From contig NZ_SUKC01000010.1 in the NCBI RefSeq assembly GCF_005047635.1, forward strand, positions 1-64,000: a DNA stretch of 64,000 nt. The letters run 5' to 3'. Shown piece after piece: positions 15,968 through 25,406 of this stretch (position 1 is its first letter; each line of letters starts with the position of its first letter). The stretch is from Arthrobacter sp. CAU 1506 (GTDB taxonomy: Bacteria > Actinomycetota > Actinomycetes > Actinomycetales > Micrococcaceae). The notes beneath the pieces were generated by a model that was not told where the DNA came from, ran no database searches, and saw only the letters and a program-made list of their open reading frames with translations. Both the position numbers and the translations under genes were made by a program.

Positions 15968-16645
15968 TCAGCGGACGATCTTGAAATTGAAGGCGGGGGA
16001 ACCCAGCGCGCCCCAGAGGCGGAGCCAGAGCGGCATCACCATTTCGGCACCGCGGGCGGTGGTGATGTCGCCAAGGTCGATGACATCCTGGTGGCCGAAA
16101 TCCTTCAGGAGTTCAGTGACCGTGCTCTTGGCCTCGGCGTCGTTGCCGGACACGAAGACCGTGCCGGTCTCGGGGAGCCGGGCCGGGTAGGCCTGAAATT
16201 CGGCAGTCAGCGTGTTGAGGGACTTTACAACGCGGGCTGCAGGGAAGGCCCGCTGGATCTGCTCGCCGAGCGAATCGGTGTCCTTGACGAAGAGGGTCGG
16301 AGGCATCCCCTGGCTGGTGTCCAAGGGGTTCGCGATGTCCAGGATGACTTTGCCGTCGAGGTTCTCGGTTCCGGCCTGGGTCAAGGCGTCCAGGGATGCG
16401 CCGCCGTTGGTCGCGTTGACGATCAGCTCGGCGCCGGCGGCGGCGTCGGCGAAGCGGGCCACGTCGATGCCGGGGTTGTCGGCGGCCCAGTCGGCTAAAG
16501 GCGGGGTGCCCATGGCGTCAGGCGCCGTCCGGGACAGTGTGGCTTCCGGATCGCGGGTTCCCAGGGTGACGGTGTGGCCGAGCTCGGCAAGGCGCGCCGC
16601 GATGGTTCGGCCTACCCTGCCGGTTCCAAGGACTGCAATTCTCAT
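15968..16645 (-). CDS. NADPH-dependent F420 reductase-like / NAD(P)-binding protein (225 aa)
   Basis: The Rossmann fold starts with MRIAVLGTGRVGRTIAARLAELGHTVTLGTRDP, and the F420-reductase-like (F420_oxidored/NADP-binding) architecture continues through DAAAGAELIVNATNGG and LDGKVILDIANPL. Proteins of this group reduce F420 with NADPH or act as unassigned reductases; the coenzyme preference cannot be read. The start at 16645 is supported by AGGAG nine bases upstream; the frame extends further without family-like sequence. The gene is convergent with the substrate-binding protein and has no operon partner. Confidence 0.82.
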   Translation of the reverse strand: MRIAVLGTGRVGRTIAARLAELGHTVTLGTRDPEATLSRTAPDAMGTPPLADWAADNPGIDVARFADAAAGAELIVNATNGGASLDALTQAGTENLDGKVILDIANPLDTSQGMPPTLFVKDTDSLGEQIQRAFPAARVVKSLNTLTAEFQAYPARLPETGTVFVSGNDAEAKSTVTELLKDFGHQDVIDLGDITTARGAEMVMPLWLRLWGALGSPAFNFKIVR

Positions 16646-16918
16646 GGTCTTCTCCTGTTCAGGTCCGGTTTGCCGGAGGACTGTGGACCCCTCCATCAAC
16701 TGTGCTCCCGTCTGCGGGAGGCGGGCTAGCCCCGGCAGCCCTCCAAGCCAGATGCAGGAAGCTGTAACCCCCGCCACGAGAGCTTGCTCACATATCTATG
16801 GCGTGTGGCACAGGGCGGGGTTGTTCAAGTCATATAGTTGATGGCTCAACGAACCTACCGGACGTTCAGTTAGACCCGCGGCCTCGGCGGCCGCGCCAGC
16901 AACAAGTTAGGCCCCGCT

Positions 16919-18274
16919 ATGGATATCAAGGCCCGCATCGAAGCGGCTCCGATGAAGCGCACCCAGGTTGGCGTCATTGCCATCTGTATGGCGCTGTACA
17001 TGATCGACGGTTTCGACGTCCTGGTGATGGCGTTCAGCGCCAACGCCGTGATGGAGGACTGGGGCCTGAGCGCCAGCCAGTTGGGTGTGCTGCTGAGCTC
17101 TGCACTGGTCGGCATGGCGATTGGGTCCATCTTCGTCTCCAGTGTCGCGGATGTGATCGGCCGGCAGAAGACGCTGGTGATCGGCGCCGCCGTCGTCGCT
17201 GTGGGCATGCTGGTCTCCGCGTTCGCGCCCGGCTACGGCGTGCTGGTGGTGCTGCGCTTCGTCACCGGCTTGGCCGTGGGCACGCTGCAGGCAACCGCAA
17301 ACGTGCTGGCGTCCGAGTTCTCCAACGCCAAACGGCGCTCCACCGCGCTGGCCCTCGTCAGCATCGGCCAGCCGATCGGCGGTGTGCTGGGCGGCATGGC
17401 CACCGGCGTCCTGATCAGCGCGTTCGGCTGGCGCTCCGCCTTCCTGTTCGGTGCCGTCATCACCGTGATCATGATTCCGTTCATCTGGAAGGCCGTCCCC
17501 GAGTCGGTCGACTTCCTGCTGGTACGCCGCCCGGAAAATGCCCTGCAGCGCATCAACAAGGTGCTGCGCCGGATCGACCAGCCGGTGGTCGGCGAGCTGC
17601 CTGCGCTGCCCGAGGCCCCGGCCAAGAAGAAGTCCCGCTTCGCGGACGTACTGACCGGCGTCAACGCCCGCCGCACCATCCTGATCTCGCTGGCGTACTT
17701 CATCCTGATGGCCAGCTTCTACTTCGCTAACTCCTGGACCCCCAAGCTGGTCACCGCCAGTGGATTCAGCCAGCAGGACGGCATCACCGCCGGCGTGCTC
17801 TTCAGCGTTGGCGCAATCATCGGCGCCGTTGTGCTGGGTGCGTTCGGTGCCCGCTTCCCGATGCGCAAGGTCCTCGCGGTGTTCTTCGTGATCGGCGGCC
17901 TGACCTTCGGTGCGTTCTCGCTCTCCACCGGCTCGCTGGCCGGAGCGCTGTTCGCCGCCGCCCTGGTCGGCTTTGGCTCCAACGCGCCCATCGCCGGCAT
18001 GCTGGCCATCAGCCCCACCTACTACACCTCCGATGTGCGCGGCACAGCGCTGGGCCTGGTCATCGGCATGGGCCGGGTCGGCGCCATCGCGTCGCCGATC
18101 ATCGCCGGCGCACTGATGGACGGCGGCTGGCAGCCCACCGACCTGTACTTCCTCTTCATCATCCCGATGCTGATCGGCGCCGTAGTGATCTCGATGCTGG
18201 GCAAGCCGGTGCTGGCATCGGTCGCACCGAAGAGCGAAGCGGTCCGCGAGCAGGAGCCGGCCGGCAAGCACTAG
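16919..18274 (+). CDS. MFS transporter, aromatic acid:H+ symporter (AAHS)-like (451 aa)
   Basis: Twelve-helix major facilitator. The AAHS-type signature at the start of TM1 is IAICMALYMIDGFDVLVMAFSA, with Asp in the membrane, and the loop motif SSVADVIGRQKTLVIGA follows between TM2 and TM3. Family members (PcaK, BenK) import protocatechuate, benzoate and related acids, but some transport other organic acids. There are no aromatic-degradation genes beside it, so the substrate is open. It stands alone, followed by a strong terminator. The ribosome binding site is weak (TTAGGC). Confidence 0.88.
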   Translation: MDIKARIEAAPMKRTQVGVIAICMALYMIDGFDVLVMAFSANAVMEDWGLSASQLGVLLSSALVGMAIGSIFVSSVADVIGRQKTLVIGAAVVAVGMLVSAFAPGYGVLVVLRFVTGLAVGTLQATANVLASEFSNAKRRSTALALVSIGQPIGGVLGGMATGVLISAFGWRSAFLFGAVITVIMIPFIWKAVPESVDFLLVRRPENALQRINKVLRRIDQPVVGELPALPEAPAKKKSRFADVLTGVNARRTILISLAYFILMASFYFANSWTPKLVTASGFSQQDGITAGVLFSVGAIIGAVVLGAFGARFPMRKVLAVFFVIGGLTFGAFSLSTGSLAGALFAAALVGFGSNAPIAGMLAISPTYYTSDVRGTALGLVIGMGRVGAIASPIIAGALMDGGWQPTDLYFLFIIPMLIGAVVISMLGKPVLASVAPKSEAVREQEPAGKH

Positions 18275-18307
18275 CCACCGGCGGCTGACGCGAAGAACAC
18301 CCACTAA

Positions 18308-18344
18308 GACGGCGGGGCTCGGCACAGTGCCGAGCCCCGCCGTC
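18308..18344 (+). terminator. Strong hairpin terminator after the MFS gene
   Basis: GACGGCGGGGCTCGGCAC at 18308-18325 is the exact reverse complement of GTGCCGAGCCCCGCCGTC at 18327-18344, a nearly loopless 18-bp stem, followed by GTCGTT. It starts 34 bp after the stop codon. Confidence 0.75.
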
Positions 18345-18524
18345 GTCGTTCTGCCCATCACCGGGCCACAGCCGCCCCGGGGGCAGTTTTACCCGCCACC
18401 CGCTTCCCGCCGGGAGAGTTTTCCGCCCCGGGCTTCCCGGCAGCCGAAGTATTCCTGAATCGGCATGCATTGTGGCAGCGCCCCTGACCTCTTGCCATCT
18501 GCTCGCCTGTTCCGGGATGATGCC

Positions 18525-18547
18525 TAGGCGCGGTGCTTTAGCGCCTA
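18525..18547. promoter_or_regulatory. Stem-loop in the leader of the ZIP-like gene
   Basis: TAGGCGC at 18525-18531 pairs exactly with GCGCCTA at 18541-18547 around a nine-base loop (GGTGCTTTA), 17 bp before the start codon. It could be an operator or an RNA element for metal control; I recognise no known riboswitch class. Confidence 0.4.
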
Positions 18548-18564
18548 AGCCGAAAGGGACGCCG

Positions 18565-19281
18565 ATGCTGCAGGCCTTAGGCTGGGGCCTGCTTGCTGGC
18601 TCCTCCTACTTTCTGGGCGGATTGCTTGCCCTGCGGTGGCGCGTCAACAACGTTCTGCTCGGTGTCCTGACCGGCCTGGGTGCCGGTGCCCTGTTGTCGG
18701 CCGTCGCTTACAAGCTGATTGCTGAGGCCGGCCGGCTGGCCGGTGGGAGCGGCTTCGTTGGTGCGGGACTGATCGGCGGTGCCGTCGCGACGTCCTGGGT
18801 GGTGACCGGAGCTCAACGGGGCGTGCGGCTGTCCGCACCGCCTCTCCACGAGCCAAGGTTCCTGGTGATCGCGCTGTCAGTGGTCGCCGAGGCCATCGTC
18901 GTCGCCGGTGGACTGGTCAGCGGCTACGGTATCAGTGCGGCCCTGCTGGCCGCAGTCTTCCTCTGCGGCGTTCCAGAGGCCATGGCCGACACCGGACCGC
19001 TGCTCAAACACGGCCTGACCGCCCGCCACGTCATGTCCGCCTGGCTGGTCATGACGATCCTGTGCGGCGTCTGCGTGGCAGCGTTTACGCTGCTGCTCGG
19101 GCTTGTGAGGCCAGAGGTGGTGGCCTTCGTGCTCGCCTTCGCCGGCGGCGGCGTCCTCACGAACGTGACCGTCCGGATGGTGCCGGAGGGGCTCAAGGAC
19201 GCCGGCGCCGCTACCGGCATCGCCATCGCCGTCGGCTTCGGCCTCTCGTTCTCCCTGGTGGAGATCCTCGGCAAGCACTGA
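18565..19281 (+). CDS. ZIP-like metal permease / integral membrane protein (238 aa)
   Basis: About eight hydrophobic segments with small-residue packing, and the ZIP-style ending FAGGGVLTNVTVRMVPEGLKDAG...GFGLSFSLVEILGKH, where a conserved pattern of polar residues (N, M/V-P-E) sits in a helix. ZIP proteins import Zn2+ or other divalent metals, but the classic HxxxE motif is not visible, so transport activity is uncertain. The ATG at 18565 follows GAAAGGGAC. A stem-loop lies directly upstream. The gene stands alone. Confidence 0.7.
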   Translation: MLQALGWGLLAGSSYFLGGLLALRWRVNNVLLGVLTGLGAGALLSAVAYKLIAEAGRLAGGSGFVGAGLIGGAVATSWVVTGAQRGVRLSAPPLHEPRFLVIALSVVAEAIVVAGGLVSGYGISAALLAAVFLCGVPEAMADTGPLLKHGLTARHVMSAWLVMTILCGVCVAAFTLLLGLVRPEVVAFVLAFAGGGVLTNVTVRMVPEGLKDAGAATGIAIAVGFGLSFSLVEILGKH

Positions 19282-19365
19282 GGCCGCTGAGCGGGGGTGG
19301 TGCAATGGAGCCGCCCTGGAGCAGACTGGAACCAGCCAGCATCCTACCTAGACCGGAGGACCGCC

Positions 19366-19641
19366 ATGTGCCGGAATATCCGCCAGCTCCACAATTTCGA
19401 ACCCGCAGCGACGAATGCCGAAATCGAGGCGGCCGCGCTGCAGTATGTGCGCAAGGTCAGCGGCAGCAACAAGCCGTCGAAGGCCAACGAGGAAGCCTTC
19501 AACCAGGCGGTGCACGAAATCGCGCACATCACCGCGCACCTGCTCGACGATCTGGTGACAGCGGCGCCACCGAAGAACCGCGAGGAAGAAGCAGCCAAGG
19601 CCCGGGCCCGCGCGGCGGTGCGCTACGGCACGGCCGTCTAG
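19366..19641 (+). CDS. DUF2277-family protein (91 aa)
   Basis: Small conserved protein starting MCRNIRQLHNFEP, the DUF2277 signature with an N-terminal Cys-Arg. It continues with a helical region (ALQYVRKVSGSNKPSKANEEAFNQAVHEIAHITAHLLDDL) and ends in a charged tail. The function of the family is unknown. GGAGGA precedes the ATG at ideal spacing. It is convergent with the copper ATPase (18-bp gap between stops). Confidence 0.85.
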   Translation: MCRNIRQLHNFEPAATNAEIEAAALQYVRKVSGSNKPSKANEEAFNQAVHEIAHITAHLLDDLVTAAPPKNREEEAAKARARAAVRYGTAV

Positions 19642-19659
19642 AAGCGCGGGCCCCGGTCG

Positions 19660-22107
19660 CTACCGCCCGAAGCGGCGCAGCCGCAGCGAGTTCGCGACCA
19701 CCAGCACCGAGCTGGCGGCCATCGCGGCGCCGGCGATCATCGGGTTGAGCAGGCCGAAGGCCGCCACCGGAATGCCTAGCGTGTTGTAGGCGAAGGCCCA
19801 GAACAGGTTGGACTTGATGGTGGAGAGCGTCTTGCGGCTCAACTCGATGGACTGCACCACCTGGACCAGGTCGCTGCCCATCACGGTCAGGTCAGCGGCC
19901 TCGATCGCCACGTCCGTGCCCGCGCCCATGGCGATGCCCAGGTCGGCTTGGGCCAGCGCGGCGGCATCGTTCACACCGTCGCCGACCATGGCTACCGTCT
20001 TGCCTTGCTCCTGCAGCCGCTTGATCGCGGCCACCTTGTCCTCGGGCAGCACGTCGGCGAACACGTCCTGGGGCGCGATGCCGACTTCGGCCGCGACCTC
20101 GGCGGCGACGGCGGCGTTGTCGCCCGTCAGCAGGATGGGGTGCAGGCCCAGCTCCTTGAACCGGGCGATCGCGGCGCCGGATGTCTCCTTCACGGTGTCC
20201 TGCAGGTTCACGATCCCTACCACCGCTCCGTCGACGGCCACCCACACCGCGGTTGACCCGGCCTGCTGCTGTTCCAGCAGGACACGGCGGTGCTCGTCGG
20301 AGAGGGCGATGCCGTTTTCGTCCAGCCAGTTGTTGCGGCCCACCACCACGGTGCTGGCGCGGCCGTCGGGTTCGGTGATGGTGCCGAGGACACCTCCGCC
20401 CGCCGTGCTGTGGAAGTCCGACAGGGCCGGCAAAGCAGCAGGCTGGCTAAGCGACCCCGCCGTGCCGCCGGCCGGGGCGGCCAGCCGTGCCGCTGCGTCC
20501 CGGGCCGCCTCCACGATGGCCAGGGCGATGGGGTGTTCCGATCCGGCTTCCACGGCGCCGGCCAGCAGCAGCACGTCCTCTTCGCTGCGGTCCGCCAGGG
20601 CCACCACGCTCTCCACCGCTTGCTGGCCCGTGGTCACGGTGCCGGTCTTGTCCAGCACGATGGTGTCCACGTGACGGGTGTCTTCGAGAATCTGCGGTCC
20701 CTTGATCAGGATGCCCAGCTGCGACGCCCGGCCGGTGCCGGTGAGCAGCGCGGTGGGCGTGGCGAGGCCCAGCGCACACGGGCAGGCAATGACCAGCACG
20801 GTCACGGCTGCGGTGAAGGCAGCTTGCAGATCGCCGGTGAAGACCATCCAGAGGATGAACGTGATGATGGCGATGACCAGCACAATCGGGACGAAGACCG
20901 AGCTGATCCGGTCTGCCAGCCGGGCGATCGGGGCCTTGCCGGCCTGGGCCTGGCTGACCAGCCGGCCCATTTGCGCCAGCGTGGTGTCCGACCCGACCCG
21001 GGTGGCGCGGACCAGCAGCCGGCCGGACGTGTTGATGGTGGCGCCGGTGACGGTATCGTCCACATCCACTTCCACTGGCACGGATTCCCCGGTGAGCAGG
21101 GAAGTGTCGACGGCGGAGTGGCCGTCCACCACATAGCCGTCGGTAGGGATCTTCTCGCCGGGCCGGACCACCATGATGTCGCCCGGTACCAGCTCGGCGG
21201 CAGCTACCTTCACCTCGCTGCCGTCCCGCAAGACGGTGGCGTCCTTCGCGCCCAGGTTCAGCAGGGACTTCAGCGCGTCGCCGGCCCGCTGCTTGGCATT
21301 GGCTTCCAGATACCGGCCCAGCAGCAGGAACGTGACGACGACGACGGCAACTTCGAAGTACAGCGCGTGGGCGGCCATGTCGCCCTCCACGTGTTCGGTC
21401 AGCATCGGACCCATGAACAGCTGCCAGGCGGAGAAGAAGAAAGCCGCCAGCACGCCAAGCGACACCAGCGTGTCCATGGTGGAGGCCAAATGCCGGGCAT
21501 TCACCGCGGCCGCGCGGTGGAACGGCCAGGCAGCCCAGAACACCACCGGAATGCTCAGTGCGAAGGCGACCCAGCCCCAGTGCGGGAACTGCGCACCGGG
21601 AATCATCGAAATGATGAAGACCGGGATGGTTAGGATGGCGGCCGTCCACAGGCGCGGCCGGAGCTCGTCGGCGGTGCCGCCGTGAGCCATGTGATCCTCA
21701 TGCTCCCCGTGATCGCCGTGCTCCGCGGCGTCGCCGCCTGTGGACGCGTGGCCGCCGTGGGCTTCTGCCTCCGCGTGACCGGCATGGCCGGCATGACCGG
21801 CGTGGCCGGAATCGGCGGATCCGTGTCCCGCGTTGCCCGCGGAATGTGGCTGCTGCTTCACCCGGGCTTTGTAGCCGGTGGCGTGCACCGACTCCAGGAG
21901 TTGCTGGTCGGTGACGCCGTGCGGGACGTTGACCACCGCGGACTCCAGCGGCAGGTTCACGCTCGCCTGGACTCCCTCGATTTTGCCGAGCTTTCGTTCC
22001 ACGCGGTTCACACAGGAGGCGCAGGTCATGCCCTCGATCGCCAGTTCTACGGTCCGGGCCGGAGCCGGATCGACTGCAGGGTCCTGGGCAGCGGGATGGG
22101 AGGCCAT
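19660..22107 (-). CDS. copA: Copper-translocating P1B-type ATPase (815 aa)
   Basis: Exports Cu(I) across the membrane using ATP. One N-terminal metal-binding domain has GMTCASC (Cys29, Cys32). A histidine-rich linker (residues 88-143, 13 His, with [13 protein letters not shown]) precedes TM1. The transmembrane metal site is CPC in [19 protein letters not shown]. The actuator TGES ([12 protein letters not shown]), the phosphorylation site DKTGTVTTG and the hinge [20 protein letters not shown] are all intact. The start at 22107 is the best fit to the family; its ribosome binding site is weak and the frame runs on to 22197. It lies downstream of the CopZ and CsoR genes on the same strand, so copper induction through CsoR is likely. 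Confidence 0.92.
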   Translation of the reverse strand: MASHPAAQDPAVDPAPARTVELAIEGMTCASCVNRVERKLGKIEGVQASVNLPLESAVVNVPHGVTDQQLLESVHATGYKARVKQQPHSAGNAGHGSADSGHAGHAGHAGHAEAEAHGGHASTGGDAAEHGDHGEHEDHMAHGGTADELRPRLWTAAILTIPVFIISMIPGAQFPHWGWVAFALSIPVVFWAAWPFHRAAAVNARHLASTMDTLVSLGVLAAFFFSAWQLFMGPMLTEHVEGDMAAHALYFEVAVVVVTFLLLGRYLEANAKQRAGDALKSLLNLGAKDATVLRDGSEVKVAAAELVPGDIMVVRPGEKIPTDGYVVDGHSAVDTSLLTGESVPVEVDVDDTVTGATINTSGRLLVRATRVGSDTTLAQMGRLVSQAQAGKAPIARLADRISSVFVPIVLVIAIITFILWMVFTGDLQAAFTAAVTVLVIACPCALGLATPTALLTGTGRASQLGILIKGPQILEDTRHVDTIVLDKTGTVTTGQQAVESVVALADRSEEDVLLLAGAVEAGSEHPIALAIVEAARDAAARLAAPAGGTAGSLSQPAALPALSDFHSTAGGGVLGTITEPDGRASTVVVGRNNWLDENGIALSDEHRRVLLEQQQAGSTAVWVAVDGAVVGIVNLQDTVKETSGAAIARFKELGLHPILLTGDNAAVAAEVAAEVGIAPQDVFADVLPEDKVAAIKRLQEQGKTVAMVGDGVNDAAALAQADLGIAMGAGTDVAIEAADLTVMGSDLVQVVQSIELSRKTLSTIKSNLFWAFAYNTLGIPVAAFGLLNPMIAGAAMAASSVLVVANSLRLRRFGR

Positions 22108-22211
22108 CAGATGGTCATCTCGATTCTGGGTTTGCCGCCGAAATTGCGGCGCTTCAGGTGCTGGGCATGCAAGGTGGCTGGCGGCGGCGGGAGGCACCGC
22201 CGTCGTCCGTG

Positions 22212-22436
22212 TTAAGCGATGTTTGCGACGACGGTGTACCCGGCTTCGGCGACTGCTTCGCCGACCTGCGCCGGATCCAACTGGCCCTCGGAGCTGACCG
22301 TGGCGGTGGAAATGCCGCCCTTGTTCAGCTGGATGCTGACGGTCTGGACGCCCTCCAGGGCCTTGAGTTCTTCGGTCACGGCGTCAACGCAGTGGCCGCA
22401 GGTCATGCCGTCGATGCTGATGGTGGTGGTGCTCAT
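22212..22436 (-). CDS. copZ: CopZ-like copper chaperone, HMA domain (74 aa)
   Basis: A single heavy-metal-associated domain: [20 protein letters not shown] holds the CxxC metal site, and the fold continues to [10 protein letters not shown]. The length is typical of Atx1/CopZ chaperones that deliver Cu(I) to the ATPase encoded downstream. It lies between csoR and copA on the same strand; its start is 34 bp from the csoR stop. Confidence 0.92.
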   Translation of the reverse strand: MSTTTISIDGMTCGHCVDAVTEELKALEGVQTVSIQLNKGGISTATVSSEGQLDPAQVGEAVAEAGYTVVANIA

Positions 22437-22470
22437 TCAAATCTCCTGGGGTGGTGTTTGGGGGAGTGGG

Positions 22471-22821
22471 CTAGCGCAGCAGCCGGCCGATGGCGTCCGA
22501 GGCTTCCTTGACCTTGTCCTGGACGATCCGGGGATCGTCGTTGAGTTCGGATTCCTTGGCGGCGCCGACCACGCAATGTCCAATGTGGTCTTCGAGCAGG
22601 CCGACGCTCACCGCATGCAAGGCCTTGTTGACTGCTGCCACCTGGGTGAGGATGTCAATGCAGTACTTGTCTTCTTCCACCATGCGGGCGATGCCGCGGA
22701 CCTGGCCTTCGACCCGCTTCAGCCGGCGCAGGTAGGCGTCCTTGTCCGACGTGTAGGCATGGCCGATGTGCTCGTCGACGGCGGCGGGGCCGGAAACGCT
22801 GGGGGTTGCGGTGTGGTTCAT
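22471..22821 (-). CDS. csoR: CsoR-family copper-sensing repressor (116 aa)
   Basis: All-helical DUF156/CsoR protein. The copper ligands Cys-His-Cys can be seen: Cys in DKYCIDILTQ, His in LEDHIGH and Cys in GHCV. The core KDAYLRRLKRVEGQVRGIARMVEEDKYC is typical. A 20-residue N-terminal extension contains two more His residues. It represses the csoR-copZ-copA unit in the absence of Cu(I); a matching operator lies 36 bp upstream. Confidence 0.93.
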   Translation of the reverse strand: MNHTATPSVSGPAAVDEHIGHAYTSDKDAYLRRLKRVEGQVRGIARMVEEDKYCIDILTQVAAVNKALHAVSVGLLEDHIGHCVVGAAKESELNDDPRIVQDKVKEASDAIGRLLR

Positions 22822-22854
22822 GGCTTCCTCATTCCGGGGGACTACGCCATCAAG

Positions 22855-22875
22855 ATATACCCCCTAGGGGTATGG
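22855..22875. promoter_or_regulatory. CsoR operator
   Basis: The near-perfect palindrome ATACCCCCTAGGGGTAT at 22857-22873 matches the known GC-tract/AT-flank layout of CsoR operators. It lies 36 bp upstream of the csoR start, over the likely promoter. Confidence 0.8.
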
Positions 22876-23154
22876 CGCAAGGGTCTGTGACGGATGCCAC
22901 GTGAGGGCGACGGCGGAGTCGGCGGTAGGAGGGTGGCGGCGGGGCCAGCGGTCGGAGGGCGACGGCGGCGTGCGCGGCTACGGCCGGCCCGGTGGTGGGG
23001 GCCAGCAGGGGCTGCAACGATAGGACGGGGCCAAACGGGTCCGCCGGAGAAGAAGCGGGGTCGGCGGCGTGAGAGGGGGCCCGACGTCGGACCCGGAGTG
23101 AGGGTGGGTTGAGGCGCGCTGACAGCCCGGCGAGTACGCCGGGCCGTCAGGGGC
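22876..23154. other. G-rich intergenic stretch without genes
   Basis: The gap between csoR and the MFS gene (22822-23154) contains the CsoR operator, then about 220 bp of G-rich, C-poor sequence with repeated GGCGACGGCGG-like runs, then the MFS terminator. No frame here looks coding. Confidence 0.6.
23122..23147 (-). terminator. Terminator of the MFS efflux gene
   Basis: GCCCGGCG at 23125-23132 pairs with CGCCGGGC at 23137-23144 around a four-base loop, flanked by GAC/GTC with one mismatch. It lies just past the stop codon of the leftward MFS gene. Confidence 0.65.
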
Positions 23155-24660
23155 CTACTGGTGCTGTGCCGTGCGCAGCGTCCGGAAGGCCAGCCACGCG
23201 GAGGCAACCATCAGCACGCCGGCCAATCCGGCTGTGACGGTGACGCCGCTGTCGAACGCGTGGACCGCGGAGTCCAGCAAGGCTGCTCCGGTGCGTTCCG
23301 GCAATTCTTCGGCCACCGTGATGGCGCCGCCCAGGGTCTCGCCGGCGGCGTGCTGCTGTTCTGCGGACAGCCCGGACGGCAGGTCGATGTTCTGCCGGTA
23401 GGCGCCGACCAGGATGCTGCCGAGCACGGCGGTACCGAAAACTGAACCGACTTCGTAGGCAGTTTCTGAGACGGCGGAGGCTGCGCCGGCCTTGGCTGCC
23501 GGAACGCTGGAGAGAATCAGGTCATTTGAGAGCGTTTCGGAAGCACCCACGCCGGCGCCCAGCAACGCGAACGCGGCCATCAAGGTCAGCGCCGACGCGT
23601 CCGGGGTAGAGGCCGCCAGCCAGTACGCCGCCGCGGACAGCAGCAGCGCCCCCGCCACCACCAAGTGCGGGGCAATCCGGCGCACCAACGGTACCGCGAG
23701 CAGTCCGGCAGCGATCGTCACCAACAGGCCGGGCAGCAGCACCAGGCCGGCCCGCAGCGGGCTGAGTCCCAGAACCAGTTGGAGATGCTGGGAGACGAAG
23801 TACAGGAAGCCCACCAGCGAGAAAACGGCCAAAAGGTTGACCAGCACGGCGCCGGTGAACGGACGGTAGCGGAACAAGCGGACATCCAGCATGGGATTCG
23901 AGCGGTGCAGTTGGCGGCGGACGAACAGCCAGCCGGCCAGAATGCCGACGCCGGCGGCCGCAGCGATGGCAGTCAGCTCACCGCCGGCGGCCACCTGCTT
24001 GATGGCGAAGACGACGGGGAGCAGTGCGGCAACCGAAAGCAAAATGCTGGGCACATCCACCGGCCCCGGCTCCGGGTCGCGCGACTCCGGCACAAACACC
24101 GGCGTCAGCACCAGCATTGGCAGCAGCATGGGAACCGCCAGCAGGAAGACCGAACCCCACCAGAAGTGTTCCAGCAGTACGCCGCCCAGCAGCGGGCCGA
24201 GCGCGGCGCCCGCCGAGAACCCGGCAGCCCAAATGGCCACCGCCAGCCGCCGCTGGGTCCGCTCGGTGAAAATGTTCCGGATCAGGGACAGGGTTGCGGG
24301 CATTAGCATGGCCCCGAAGATGCCCAGGCCGGCGCGCGCCGCCACCAGCAGTTCAGCGCTCGGCGAGAAGGCGGCTACCGCGGAGAGTGCGGCGAAACCG
24401 GCGGCGCCGATCATCAGCATCCTGCGGCGGCCGAAGCGGTCGCCCAGGCTGCCCATCGCCACCAGCAGGCCGGCGAGCACCAGCGGGTAGATGTCGATGA
24501 TCCACAGGAGCGTGGTGCCGCTGGTGCTGAAGGCCAGGGAGATGGCTGGCACGGCGAAGCTCAAAACGGTGTTGTCGACGGCGACCAGCAGGACCGGCAG
24601 CATCAAGACGGCCAGGGCGGTCCATTCCTTGCGGCCAGCGCGCTGGGTGACGGTAAGCAT
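23155..24660 (-). CDS. MFS drug efflux transporter, DHA2 (14-TM) type (501 aa)
   Basis: Fourteen-helix major facilitator related to LfrA, SmvA and QacA. TM1 contains VLLVAVDNTVLSFAVPAIS with a membrane Asp; motif A is GSLGDRFGRRRMLMIGA; motif C-like GLGIFGAMLMPATLSLIRNIF and SAGAALGPLLGGVLLEHFWWGSVFLL are typical of DHA2 antiporters that expel cationic drugs and quaternary ammonium compounds. It diverges from a TetR gene across a perfect palindrome, the usual arrangement for a drug-inducible pump. The length is typical. Confidence 0.9.
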   Translation of the reverse strand: MLTVTQRAGRKEWTALAVLMLPVLLVAVDNTVLSFAVPAISLAFSTSGTTLLWIIDIYPLVLAGLLVAMGSLGDRFGRRRMLMIGAAGFAALSAVAAFSPSAELLVAARAGLGIFGAMLMPATLSLIRNIFTERTQRRLAVAIWAAGFSAGAALGPLLGGVLLEHFWWGSVFLLAVPMLLPMLVLTPVFVPESRDPEPGPVDVPSILLSVAALLPVVFAIKQVAAGGELTAIAAAAGVGILAGWLFVRRQLHRSNPMLDVRLFRYRPFTGAVLVNLLAVFSLVGFLYFVSQHLQLVLGLSPLRAGLVLLPGLLVTIAAGLLAVPLVRRIAPHLVVAGALLLSAAAYWLAASTPDASALTLMAAFALLGAGVGASETLSNDLILSSVPAAKAGAASAVSETAYEVGSVFGTAVLGSILVGAYRQNIDLPSGLSAEQQHAAGETLGGAITVAEELPERTGAALLDSAVHAFDSGVTVTAGLAGVLMVASAWLAFRTLRTAQHQ

Positions 24661-24700
24661 GGGGCATCTTTCGGGGAGGGGTGGGCTGGGTTATCCTTCA

Positions 24701-24724
24701 ACTATACCGGCTGGACGGTATAGT
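24701..24724. promoter_or_regulatory. TetR-type operator between efflux pump and regulator
   Basis: ACTATACCG at 24701-24709 is the exact reverse complement of CGGTATAGT at 24716-24724, with a six-base spacer. It is centred between the divergent MFS and TetR genes and overlaps TATA-like promoter sequence, as expected for a TetR-family operator. Confidence 0.8.
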
Positions 24725-24780
24725 AACAAGTCGGCTGTCGATTGCCGCCCAGCGGAAGAACTGCGTCCTAGGATGGGTGG

Positions 24781-25320
24781 ATGGCCAGTGCTAAAGACCG
24801 GATCCTCGACAACTTCGAGGACATCCTGATCAACGAGGGCGAACGAGCCGCCACCATGGATGCCGTTGCGGCTGCCGCCGGAGTGTCCAAAGGCGGGCTG
24901 CTCTACCACTTCCCCTCCAAGGAAGCGATGGTCGAAGGGCTTTGCGAACGGCTCGCCGCGCTATCGGCCGAGGATGCCGAGCGAATCAGTAGCGCGCCGG
25001 AGGGGGCGGCCCGCTACTACGTGCGCACCTCCAACTTTGTCGATTCCCCCTTGGACCGCGCGATTGTCGCTTTGGCCCGGCTGGTGCAGCAGGGCCACCC
25101 TGCGGCCGCGCGGACGTTCGCGCAGATCCAGGCACTCTGGTTGGATACCTTGGAGCTTGCCTTGGGCAGCCGGGCGGTGGCGCAGGCAGTGAAGCTGATC
25201 GGCGACGGCCTGTACTACAGCGCCACGTTCGTTTCGCCGGATGCGCAGCAGAAGCAGATGGCCGACGGCGAAATGGAAGCGCTGCTGCAACAGGTCGACG
25301 CGTTGGTGGGTAGGGGCTGA
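24781..25320 (+). CDS. TetR-family transcriptional regulator (179 aa)
   Basis: The N-terminal TetR HTH reads KDRILDNFEDILINEGERAATMDAVAAAAGVSKGGLLYHFPSKEAMVEGL (residues 4-53). The C-terminal ligand domain (DUF-type, ~60-175) contains ALARLVQQGHPAAARTFAQIQALWLDTLE. It most likely represses the divergent DHA2 efflux pump and itself through the 24-bp palindrome, and releases it when a drug binds. The start is the ATG directly after GGGTGG. Confidence 0.92.
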   Translation: MASAKDRILDNFEDILINEGERAATMDAVAAAAGVSKGGLLYHFPSKEAMVEGLCERLAALSAEDAERISSAPEGAARYYVRTSNFVDSPLDRAIVALARLVQQGHPAAARTFAQIQALWLDTLELALGSRAVAQAVKLIGDGLYYSATFVSPDAQQKQMADGEMEALLQQVDALVGRG

Positions 25321-25406
25321 TCCGCGCCTCGTTTTGGGGATAGTTGGATTCGTGCGAAAGGATGAATCGTATAATCACGCACCGCACCGCTTGATGAGAG
25401 GAATCC

